Positions 15,201-23,041 of a stretch of DNA of 64,000 nt are shown one piece after another (positions within the stretch are counted from its first letter, which is position 1; each line of letters opens with the position of its first letter). The DNA lies in the NCBI RefSeq assembly GCF_050947335.1, contig NC_134993.1, positions 13,268,001-13,332,000 of the forward strand, written 5' to 3'. The notes under the pieces were generated by a model that was not told where the DNA came from, ran no database searches, and saw only the letters and a list, made by a program, of their open reading frames with translations. The position numbers and the translations under genes are program-made. The stretch comes from Megachile rotundata. Lineage: Eukaryota; Arthropoda; Insecta; Hymenoptera; Megachilidae.

Positions 15201-17588
15201 AGCGGATCGCTTACGTGCCGCTCACGAAATTCGCCTCGATGGGCCGGCGCTCGCAGGGGAAGGCCGACACGCGATAGCTGATTCCGAGTTAACGTTTTGT
15301 GAGTTGTTCCAGAGAATCGATCGGATCGGTACGGCACGGTCGGTAGCGCGGGCGCAACATGTGCCACCGATAATCGTTTCGCAACGCACGGCCTTGACGA
15401 TGCCCGTATACTCGATCGGGCCGTCTAAAAATAGAAAGCTCGAGAAGCCGTGCAACGACGTTACGATGCGTCTCTTTTGCCGTCAGTCGTTGGCTCCGAT
15501 CGACGACAAACTACGTATCGACGGGTGAACACGGTCGCTGATCCGCCGTTTTGCACCCACGGGTATCTCGTGCTTTCTAAGCTGGAGCTGCTATCGATTG
15601 TATCGAAACTTTATCGTTGATCTGATAGACTGACCTAACCTATCGAATTTAAATAAGATAACATTAAATTCAAATTATCTAACTTCACCTAACTTAAAAC
15701 AAATCTGATCTAACCTAGTAGACTTGAATAATAAAGCTGGACCTAACCACACCTAACTCAAAGGCAATTTAACCTAACATTATAGGCATGAATAATAAAC
15801 CTGGACCTAACCTAACCTAACTACAAATTAATATAATCTAACCGCATAGATTTGCATGATAAACATGGACCTAACCTTACCTAACTCAAAGTCAATTTCA
15901 CCTAACCTGACGGATTCGAATCATTAAGTTCGACCTAACCTTGACTAACTCGAAATCAATGTAACTTAACCTAATAGATTTGCATAATAAATAGCACCTA
16001 ACCTTACCTAACTCAAAGTCAACTCAACCTAATCTTATAAATTTGAATAATAAAATTAGACCTAACCTCACTAACTCAGAGTCAACTTAGCCTAACCTTA
16101 AAAATTTGAATAATAAGATTAGACCTAACCTCACCTAACTCAAAGCCAAATTAGCCTAACCTTATAAATTTGAATAATAAGATTGCACCTAACCTCACCT
16201 AACTCAAAGTCAATTCAACCTAACCTTATAGATTTGAATAATAAGATTAGACCTAACCTTACCTAACTCAAAGCCAAATTAGCCTAACATTACAAATTTG
16301 AATAATAAGATTAGACCTAACCTTACCTAACTGAAAGCCAAATTAGCCTAACCTTATAAATTTGAATAATAAGATCAGACCTAACCTTACCTAACTCAAA
16401 GTCAATGTAACCTAATCTTATAGATTTGAATAATAAGATCAGACCTAACCTTACCTAACTCAAAATTAATCTAACCTAATCTCATAGATTTGAATCATCA
16501 AATTCGACCTAACCTTGTCTAACTCAAAATTAATCTAACCTAACCTCATGGATTTGAACAATAAACCTAGATCTAACATCACCTAACTCAAAGTCAACTT
16601 AACCTGATCAATTTGAATCATCAAGCTTGACCTAACCTTGTCTAACTCAAAATCAATCTAACCTAATAGCTCTAAATAATAAAGCTGGACCTAGCCTCAC
16701 CTAACTCAAAGTCAATCTAACCCAATCTATTAAATTTGAATAATCCAGCTCGACCTAACGTCACCTAACTTAATGAAATTGATCTACCTTGACCCACCCT
16801 ATAATAATTCTTTAAAAAATAAAAATAAGCGTTACATTTTGCTGCAACCGCCATATTGTATCGATACCAATAATATCGATATATCAATGTCAATAAAATG
16901 AACATCGATAGCAGCACCGTTTTCTTCGTAACGGTCATTTTCGCTCGAGGAGTCGTTAAAGCCCGAGAGCGTTAATCGATACTCGAGAAGGTTAATTATC
17001 GATTTAATTGGCTTTGTATATCGCTCCGTCGACGTCTCACGGAATCGCGTGGAATTTGGTGGCAACGCGGCGTGCCACGGCGATGATCTATGCGCGCGTA
17101 CGATTCGTCTCGATGCTGAATGGCAACGAGAGTGCGCGATCGCGTAGGAGAGGGAAGGGGTGGCACGGATCGAAAATATATACGAAACGATGAATGAAAC
17201 CTCCGCGTTAAGGTTGAGAGCGCGCCAACGATTTCTCGATCCAACGAGCCACGTATGCCGAGACCCGTTTACTCTCCGAGGGTCGCGATCGATCGACATA
17301 CGAAACCGGGGTGGACGCGGGAAAAAAACGCTGTCGATTTCGTGCATCGAAGAGAGAACGTCACGGTGGTTGTTTTCCGATTCCCACGCTGCTAGAATAC
17401 CGTCAACCGCAAACTCCGGGTCGCCTCGATGACCTCGCCCGCTTTCCTGTCTGCTCGCTCGCTCCGTCTTGCACCCGCGTTTCGATGGGAACACAAGGAG
17501 AGGAGTTCGACCGATCAGAACACGCTAAGAACCCCGCGAACTTACCTTTGGTCGCGACGGCGCTGGCTCGCGCTTGCTCGCTGGACAT
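166..17588 (-). CDS. HDAC4: Histone deacetylase 4-like (class IIa), N-terminal exons, partial
   Basis: Four coding exons read on the minus strand: 17546-17588, 1097-1156, 629-786 and 166-270. All have usable splice sites (donors GTAAGT, GTAAGC, GTAACG, GTAAAC), and the phases join without a break (1, 1, 0). The first exon starts MSSEQARASAVATK. The second gives GSVEIASAFTHLPQ, which resembles STVDVATALPLQ near the human HDAC4 N terminus. The fourth encodes 35 residues of Gln-rich helix (for example ILRQQYQAQERQLAELHEQQ), like the class IIa glutamine-rich domain. From family knowledge, class IIa HDACs are signal-regulated nuclear corepressors that bind MEF2; the catalytic domain would lie left of the window. 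Assigning the 17.5 kb exon to this gene is inference from the matching phase-1 junction and the MSS start, so a separate short gene is possible. The resulting first intron is about 16.4 kb and contains the cytochrome c1 gene on the other strand. Confidence 0.72.
1550..2010. repeat. Three tandem copies of a ~160 bp AT-rich repeat
   Basis: The segment AACAGGACTGACATTAAACA followed by AT-rich sequence and TTTGTTCTTTAGGTTTGTC recurs with a spacing of about 160 bases. The first copy is diverged (CTCAACAGGAGTGATGTTAA). No coding potential is seen. It lies in the inferred HDAC4 intron 1. Confidence 0.7.
2565..3300. repeat. AT-rich minisatellite, 28 bp unit
   Basis: There are about 26 copies of a 28-base unit of the form CATACTAATAAACTTCATTG followed by TATTGTAT. 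Variants alternate (CATATTAATAGACTTC, CATATTAACAGACTTC), so a higher-order pattern of several units repeats. The bases from 2041 to 2564 are AT-rich with no gene seen. Confidence 0.85.
3301..6290. other. Intronic sequence without recognised gene
   Basis: GC-rich stretches (about 3400-3900, 4180-4500, 4960-5480) alternate with AT-rich sequence. Several open frames of 60-200 codons exist here, but they overlap on both strands, are rich in Arg and Ser as expected from CpG-rich DNA, and show no domain or conserved motif. They may mark regulatory DNA of HDAC4; no specific element could be named. Confidence 0.4.
6295..7010 (+). repeat. Five-copy ~140-161 bp repeat with splice-acceptor-like core
   Basis: Five tandem copies each contain TTTTTGTATTCACAGGGACA followed by CATAACCTGAGTAAACAATT and GAAGAATGCTGTTATTAATA. 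Spacing between copies is about 161, 161, 143 and 138 bases. The core looks like a polypyrimidine/CAG acceptor followed by a short open frame (GQHNLSKQLKNAVINKF), repeated in every copy. There is no evidence that it is expressed. Confidence 0.8.
7011..8264. other. Intronic sequence without recognised gene
   Basis: A GC-richer block (about 7100-7900) with short overlapping open frames is followed by AT-rich sequence. No conserved domain, RNA gene or repeat array is seen. Confidence 0.35.
8265..8635. repeat. 42 bp tandem repeat, AT-rich
   Basis: About eight near-identical copies of a 42-base unit contain AGAGAAAAAATTGTATGTAA and TTTTTAAGTTAATTTTTTT. GTATGTAAAT starts at 8318, 8360 and 8402, giving the period exactly. 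High identity between copies suggests recent expansion. Confidence 0.9.
9535..9850. repeat. 55 bp tandem repeat, T-rich
   Basis: The unit TGATTTTATTTTATTATTGT followed by ATATTTTATTGTATTTTATT and GTTGTATATTTTATT repeats with TGATTTTA starting at 9601, 9656, 9711 and 9766, so the period is 55. Copies are almost identical. The preceding bases (8640-9530) are AT-rich with no gene seen. Confidence 0.9.
9851..12570. other. GC-rich intronic block without recognised gene
   Basis: Between about 10000 and 12500 the base composition rises and CpG is frequent. Many Arg-rich open frames result, on both strands and in overlapping positions, none with a recognisable domain. It could hold enhancers or alternative promoters of HDAC4; this is inference only. 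Confidence 0.35.
12574..13456. repeat. 13 bp minisatellite AAGGAGGACCTCT
   Basis: About 68 copies of a 13-base unit alternate mainly between AAGGAGGACCTCT and AAGGAGGAGCTTT, with variants AAGAAGGCGCTTT and AAGGAAGAGCTTT. The array ends about 200 bases upstream of the start codon of the cytochrome c1 gene, so it may overlap that gene's promoter. Confidence 0.95.
13659..15277 (+). CDS. Cytochrome c1, heme protein of complex III, divergent paralogue
   Basis: Three exons: 13659-14027, 14647-14925 and 14990-15277, 311 residues in all (human cytochrome c1 is about 325). Cytochrome c1 passes electrons from the Rieske protein to cytochrome c in the mitochondrial inner membrane. Visible features are an Arg-rich mitochondrial presequence, a hydrophobic sorting segment (GILAGLVAGCGIVLHYL), the heme motif CHTCH, VQDGPDE, SLLTGFMDPPAGV, the probable axial Met in FTTMPQ, EYDDGTPA, and a C-terminal membrane helix followed by RSQRIAYVP. 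Many normally fixed residues differ: CHTCHSL where CAACHSM is usual, and TMPQLLYSG where MAPPIYNEV is usual. A specialised (for example testis) paralogue like Drosophila Cyt-c1L is likely. The intron 1 donor GAG/GTCTTC is atypical; the junction is set by homology. Open frame continues upstream of 13659 without another ATG. The gene lies inside the inferred HDAC4 intron 1, opposite strand. Confidence 0.85.
14190..14370. repeat. 26 bp tandem repeat in cytochrome c1 intron 1
   Basis: About seven copies of a unit like GTATGGACATTTGTATGCTA followed by TTATAT lie in intron 1 of the cytochrome c1 gene. GGACATTT starts at about 14201 and 14227, giving a 26-base spacing. Confidence 0.8.
15645..16785. 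repeat. ~63 bp satellite rich in CCTAAC
   Basis: About 18 copies of a 62-65 base unit contain ACCTAACCTTACCTAACTCA then AAGTCAATTCAACCTAACCT and TATAGATTTGAATAATAAGA. Each unit carries four or so CCTAA/CCTAAC motifs, which are similar to the insect telomeric unit TTAGG in reverse. Copies are fairly diverged. It starts about 370 bases after the cytochrome c1 stop codon. Confidence 0.85.
16786..17545. other. Sequence beside the first HDAC4 exon, no gene recognised
   Basis: Overlapping open frames on both strands (the largest at 16832-17494, minus) show no domain. The segment ends at the donor of the inferred first HDAC4 coding exon and is probably the start of intron 1. Confidence 0.35.
17546..17588 (-). 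CDS. HDAC4: Probable first coding exon of HDAC4-like gene
   Basis: ATG at 17588 opens a 14-codon exon (MSSEQARASAVATK) that ends ACCAAAG/GTAAGT, a consensus donor, in phase 1. The next minus-strand exon at 1097-1156 begins with AA in phase 1, so the split codon becomes GAA (Glu). The MSS start matches human HDAC4. Nothing else between 1.2 and 17.5 kb on this strand accepts the exon better, but the link is inferred. Confidence 0.6.
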
Positions 17589-20015
17589 TCTGTTTCCTCC
17601 AACATTCACCGTAACCTGCGCGTTTACCGTCAACGCCGCAACGTCGTAACCCTCTTCTTTGCTCGTCGCATGCGTTGTCTCCTGCAACGCGAATAACCTT
17701 TCGTACAACGATGGTACAAGCACGAATCTTACAATCCTACTTCGTTACTCGACAAGTGTCTTCGATATCACCCAAATTTTCGATAGAAAAATCGATACTC
17801 GATCATCGAGAGCAATGGCGGTCCGCGGTTCTCATCGATACTGTACTGACTGATTACTTTTGGTATACGGTCTGATCTTCCATAAATTTATTATAATAAA
17901 TTTTGAAATTTATTTGGTAATCGATCTTGTATCGATTCGAGAGATCGCCATCGCATGACCCAGTTCCGACCTGTCCGTTCGTTGTCTCGCCGTATGAATC
18001 GTGCGCGACGCGTCGACTGATCGTGCGTGAAAAATAGACGCTTTCCTTGCGATCGTTTCTGCCACCAAATGTCATTTACCGGTTTCGCGCCGAAATTGAG
18101 AGGACTTCAACGACTGTTACGCCACTGTTTAAAAAATTTATGGGCTAATTGAGCTATTATTTCTAATGGCTGTTTACATCGACAACGGTCGTTTTCATGC
18201 TTCGACGTTCGAAATGTTTTTTGTGTACGTTAACGCGAAATTGATTCGTGTAATGACGGACCATTGTCCGCTGTGATCCAAACATCGCGGAAAGTGGTAT
18301 TTGGACGCCATGTCACGATCGTGACGACGGTGGTCGATGATGCTAGTGGTATCGGTATCGAGTCGCGTGCGTCGCGTCGGTGTCGACGAATACGATGGTG
18401 GTGGTGATGACGGCAGTAGCGATAGCGGTAGCGGTAGCGGTAACGCATCGAAAGCGGTCGTCGTCGTTGATACGCTTCGATCTCCAGAAATGGAAGACGC
18501 GATTTCACGTAGCGTGGAATGGAATCGAATCATAGAGCGTTGTCTGGCTGGAAACGAGGCGAACGAGCGAGCGTCGCGCCTAAACACGTCCGTTTAAACT
18601 GGCGAACTTTAGATCGAGTTTGATCCGCGTGACACGTGGCAAAAATACGACGCGTAGATTCGTCCGTCGAGCGTTTCTCGGGAGAGAGGAACGCGGACGA
18701 GCGGAACGAAGGGAAGAACGAACGGGTAAGCACGAGGGATGGGAGGATGGGCGGCGGAGAGGTAGGGAGGAACGGAGAGAGGGTGGGAAGGAGGTAAGAC
18801 AGAAACAGAGACGAGAAAAGCGCAAAAGAAAACGGAGAGGAAATTGAAAGAAGAAAGTACGAAGGGGCGGAAGGAGGAGTGGGAGTGATGGTAGTAGGGA
18901 GAGATAGATAAATAGATAGATAGAGAAGGAGAGAAAGGGAGATAGGAAGAGAGAACACTCTCGAGAGAAGAGGAACGCAAAGAGTTAACGAACAGGACCG
19001 CGGTACCGCGCAAATTTTCCAGCCTCGAGACTTACTGTTAACGCTGCCACACCTTCGCGAGCCACCAATGTTTCGAACGTTCTCCGACAGCACACGTAAT
19101 TTCCCTTTTTCCACAAACACTCGAAAAACAACTGGACGCGTACAAAGTACAAACACACTGGTGCACACTGGCGAGCCACTCGCGATACGCCTTAGACGGA
19201 GCGTATATGCATGGTATGTACACACACGGGAAACATAAAAACAATGCGATCGCGCTGCTACCTCGACGCGGTTCGTCCAACTATAACGGCTCGTCCGATT
19301 ATTGCCAGATGCACTTCGTTACCTTGGTAGCACGCATGCGTTTCGTGACACGAGGAACGCGTAAATTGGATTCCGCGAATCTGTTAGGCTGATTTTCACC
19401 GTTAGATCACCAATGCACCGCGCGTATCGATTGCTTCGAACGCTTTCGACGATCGCGCGTTAACGATTCATTCCCGTTCGTGCAATTTGACGATCGTCTT
19501 AGCTACGAGACTACGCGATCGACTATCTCTAACCTACAACTAGCGGATCGTCGCAGGCTTGCCAACTCCGACTGCCGTACGTACCTTCGACAACCGAGGC
19601 CGACGACGGGATTGCCGCGATGACGTTGCAGTTGTTCTTTTTCTCTTTCTTTCCCTTCTTTTCTCTCTTTCTCTCTCCTTCTCTCGCACTTGCGCACACT
19701 TCTCCACGTCCGCGCTTGCGCCTTACCTACCTCCGTGCTGCAGTGCTAACATCTAACGGATAGTACTAACAACCACTCGTCATTTATATTATTTATATTC
19801 TGTTCTATTCTGCTAACTTCAATAGGCATCCATTTCATATTACCCCACAGATACTTATATGTTAAAGATATATGGTGAACAAAATATATGTACAGGAATA
19901 GAGACATGATTTAATTTATTAATTTATGTGTCCATCTATTTTGAGGATTTATTAGATTTGAGAATTTGCGATTTGAAAGTTTGAATCACCAAGTGTGCGC
20001 GCGGTAAGAGCACGT
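17589..20015. other. Probable 5' region of HDAC4, no coding gene recognised
   Basis: GC-rich stretches are mixed with a long purine-rich block (about 18680-18960, GAGAGAGG-type) and a pyrimidine-rich block (about 19630-19690). Minus-strand donor-like sites such as AACA/GTAAGT (about 19030) and GAAG/GTACGT (about 19585) could belong to untranslated first exons of HDAC4. The open frames are low-complexity shadows. Confidence 0.3.
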
Positions 20016-20019
20016 TAAC

Positions 20020-20031
20020 TGCGCATGCGCG
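20020..20031. promoter_or_regulatory. NRF-1-type palindromic site upstream of UMAD1-like gene
   Basis: TGCGCATGCGCG matches the NRF-1 consensus YGCGCAYGCGCR along its whole length. It lies about 70-100 bases before the likely transcription start of the UMAD1-like gene. Binding is inferred from the sequence only. Confidence 0.55.
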
Positions 20032-20496
20032 TTGCTGTTGGTTACAAAGTATGCTCAAACCAATTATAACCGCCATGCGCAGAAGGAATAAAAACTCGTC
20101 ATACGACGAATATAGTTTTTCGTTGAACAGAGTATAGAACCGTATCGCGTTCCATACAGCTTCGTTCGATCGTTTCTTCGTCGATCGCGATAGAACTCGT
20201 TTATCATCGCACCGTATTTTTTCCTTACGTGATCAACTCGGTATTTCTGCGCATCAGTGTACGTAGAAAACCAGTCGGGAACAGTCTGTCATGACTAATA
20301 TTTAGAGAGGGACTTTTACTTAGGAACTTCGCCGAAATCTTCGTGAGTAATTTTTGCGTTTCTTCTCTGCTCCAGTGATTGTGATTACACGTTACTTTGA
20401 TGTTGTCAAAACTGTGCAGTCGCAGATGTTTCTGCGGGTAACTTAACCTCTAATCGGACATTGTTCGATAAAGTGATAAGTTTTCATTTGCAGATA

Positions 20497-20928
20497 ATGT
20501 CGTGGTTCTTTGGAAGGAAAAAGCATCAGAAAGACTCGCCTACAGATTCTGCGGAAGAGGAGCAATCGTCGGGCCAAGCGGATGACTACGTGCTTGTCAA
20601 CGAATGGCCCAATCCGATGCCACCGAGTGTGACAGCCGGCTCCGGTAGTCTGTATCCGTCTGTTCCACCTGTTTCGGATTACGGTGGAAGCCTTACGGGT
20701 GACTCGAAAGATTTTAACCAAGGGGACCAACCACATTACCTAACCGGAGTCCCGTTTAAATTATGCAAACGTCTGGACAGTAATTTGAACAACGACTTTG
20801 AACTAGACAAACTCAGAATCAGCGAAATGTTGTCGTTCATAGAAAGAATAAGAAATCAGAACTACGATTACAGTTTCTCCGTCGAGGAAAGCGTCGTTGC
20901 GGAAATGAACAGCGGAGGCAACGATTGA
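20497..20928 (+). CDS. UMAD1: UMA-domain protein, UMAD1-like
   Basis: A single coding exon of 143 residues begins three bases after an acceptor (TTTCATTTGCAG/ATA ATG). An untranslated first exon probably ends at 20342 (TTC/GTGAGT). The N terminus MSWFFGRKK followed by DDYVLVNEW parallels human UMAD1 (MFHFF, later DGFVLLG). The C-terminal half, from PHYLTGVPFKL to about residue 137, fits the UBAP1-MVB12-associated (UMA) domain. In UBAP1 and MVB12 this domain binds ESCRT-I; for UMAD1 itself the role is not well known, so an ESCRT-I link is inference. An AATAAA poly(A) signal lies at 21222-21227. The gene converges with TMEM222 on the opposite strand, whose stop is only about 530 bases away. Confidence 0.8.
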   Translation: MSWFFGRKKHQKDSPTDSAEEEQSSGQADDYVLVNEWPNPMPPSVTAGSGSLYPSVPPVSDYGGSLTGDSKDFNQGDQPHYLTGVPFKLCKRLDSNLNNDFELDKLRISEMLSFIERIRNQNYDYSFSVEESVVAEMNSGGND

Positions 20929-21221
20929 TTTTCTGTCCTTAACCTTTTCTTTTCCGACCGCGGTTCGCCTGATGAGGCATCTTTACTTTCTCGCCTACGA
21001 AAGTCGCGCTTTGTTCCAAGGTTTAAGGATGAACTCTGCGCATACTCGAGTACTCGATAAAACTCGAGTACAAGTTTATTTCTTAAAAGAAACGATACGA
21101 CTCGATACGCCTGTATCGTAATATATAGCGAATAATGTTTCGATACGTTAAGTTTACTTTGTAAGTGTCACGACATTGTGTATTTGTAATGTGAGTGTTT
21201 AGAGCGTCGACACACGTTTGT

Positions 21222-21227
21222 AATAAA
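21222..21227 (+). terminator. Poly(A) signal AATAAA of UMAD1-like gene
   Basis: This AATAAA lies 294 bases after the stop codon of the UMAD1-like gene, with no nearer canonical hexamer noticed. It is the probable cleavage/polyadenylation signal. Confidence 0.55.
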
Positions 21228-21458
21228 GTTCAAGTTACCAAATGGCTGGCTATTTTCATTCGATGGTTTCCCGCTTCGAAAGGCTGTCATCCGCTTAACA
21301 GCACGGCACCTGAACGGCATCAATATATTCAATTATCTATTTTACAAACGATAGTACGAGCATACTCACCTATATTAAAAATTCGACGACGATCCGATAC
21401 CGTTCAGACACCGTGCTGTTAAGCAGCGGCTATTTATCAGGTAGCTGCAGTACTCAAA

Positions 21459-22213
21459 TTACCGTACGAATAAACTAAATAAGGTTACAATCGCAACGAG
21501 AAGAAAGAATGGCACCCATGTTTTGAGAAATCCAAGAAAGCTAAAAGAAGATGCATTGATAAAAATAAAGAAGTCATACTTTAAATTCGAATCTTACCTC
21601 ACGTATTTGCCGTGCACGAGCATAAGGAACGCTAGCTTTACCATGTTCCAGCTACTCGAATTATCATAGCACATCAGATTAAGCGATGTGGCAACGTGCG
21701 AGTGACAGTTGTCACAACATAGATTGTGCTACGAAAAAAACATCGTATTACAGGAAACCTAGGGAAACATTTCTATGGCACTAACCATTCTAGTTTTGTA
21801 AATCTCACTAGCTTCCGCAACGGCCGAGTCCCAGCCTCGAACACCGCCTTTGGCTTTAGCGTGGTTCAATTGCCAGTACTTCGTAGGTTTCCCAAACGCC
21901 ATGTTATCTTCGGACACATGATAAGGACCAGCAAAATCTCGAATCACGCCGGTAGAAGTGGCGATGCCCATGTGACCGATGAACGGTAAAAAGTATCTTG
22001 TCACCGGAAACGAAATAATAGTTTAGGCTATTTGGTTAAACAGTAAACATTTCGTTCTGAACTTTGCACAGTGTTTACTCACGTCAATATCGGTAACGGT
22101 GTCCAGACTATGCAGAACGGAAACCTCTGTTTCTCCGGGTCGATGGTTAACTCCATGTTCGGCACGATGTCGGAAATCTCTTGTGTTTCGGTCAACAATT
22201 CGTCGTCCCTCAT
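21459..22213 (-). CDS. TMEM222: TMEM222 family multi-pass membrane protein
   Basis: Four exons on the minus strand: 22083-22213, 21786-21996, 21598-21728 and 21459-21540, giving 184 residues (human TMEM222 is about 208). Junction phases are 2, 0 and 2 with donors GTGAGT, GTTAGT and GTAAGA. Conserved blocks are RFPFCIVWTPLPILT, FIGHMGIATSTGVIRDFAGP, VSEDNMAFGKPTKYW, CCDNCHSHVA and WNMVKLAF, followed by a C-terminal hydrophobic segment (FFLLVAIVTLFSLFV). The family (DUF778) also includes plant RTE1; the animal protein's biochemical role is poorly known. The start ATG at 22213 follows an in-frame TAG, so no longer N terminus is possible in this exon. The start region faces that of the CUB/LDLa gene about 830 bases away, suggesting a shared or bidirectional promoter. 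Confidence 0.93.
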
Positions 22214-22538
22214 CGCTCGTTTTGAACAAATTTGACGGTACTATTTTTTTCGCGTAAGCGTCATTAGCGTCCTCTGCACGTTGCATCGTCACGTTTCGAG
22301 AGTACCATAGATCGAGCGCAGTTCGATTTAACGCCATAGACTAAGTACGATATAGAAGGCGCACTCGATGCGACATAATTTTTAACGTCTGTCGAATTTG
22401 TATCTTTCAAAACTAGAACAGTATTACTGCAAAGTGATCTATATTTTATAGGTTATATAATTATGCGTATTTTTTTATAATTCGAACACTTTGAATTGTA
22501 CCTATTTCGCCAACGGTGACAGTATTCGAGCTCGTTAC

Positions 22539-22549
22539 AAGATGGCGGC
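22539..22549 (+). promoter_or_regulatory. YY1/Pho-like motif between divergent genes
   Basis: AAGATGGCGGC matches the YY1 core (AANATGGCGG). It lies between the divergent TMEM222 and CUB/LDLa genes, about 330 bases from the former's start codon. Such motifs are common in housekeeping promoters; function here is inferred. Confidence 0.4.
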
Positions 22550-23041
22550 AGCGGTTTGTTTTCGAACTATTTATTGACACTTTGAAAAAGTAAGAAAGTG
22601 ACATTTGCGCGGGTAACTGGTTTTATCGATGTAACATGGATTGTTGGAAAAAATCATTGTACCTTGCATTATAGATCACAAATTTTTTAAAGGTTATCAG
22701 TGCTGTATCGTATAAATTAATTCTTAGGCACGCTTACAAAATGGGTAAATATGCTTCTTACAAATGTCACGGCGCAAAGAATAAATTATTACAGTTAATT
22801 GTATGGCAGGTAAGTGCCCAGTACTTTAAAATATATATAAAAATGTACTTACACTCTCCGCGTTTACAAAGCCAAGCAAGAAGGGACGTGGTAAAGGGGA
22901 AGCAAATTCGCGAAGGAGGATGCCATAAAACTGCTTTATACCATAATAAGAAGATACGTAACAGCGTCAAACTAATGAAATTACGAAGGTAATCGCGATG
23001 GGTTTCTCGATGGACAGAACGTTTCCTTCGGTCGGAAGAAG

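Noticed and set aside
16832..17494. 220-codon minus-strand open frame
   Set aside because: No recognisable domain, overlapping open frames on both strands, and Arg/Ser-rich composition. No splice support.
18195..19225. Several 60-230 codon open frames around 18.2-19.2 kb
   Set aside because: Low-complexity Ser/Pro/Leu or Arg/Glu peptides from purine/pyrimidine tracts; no conserved features. Possibly untranslated exons of HDAC4.
22741..22992. An 83-codon plus-strand open frame (MGKYASYKCHGAK...) between TMEM222 and the Culd-like gene
   Set aside because: It contains a possible donor (CAG/GTAAGT) but no in-frame partner exon was found, and the Culd-like start at 23042 lies after an in-frame stop in a different frame. 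It is probably 5' UTR or chance.
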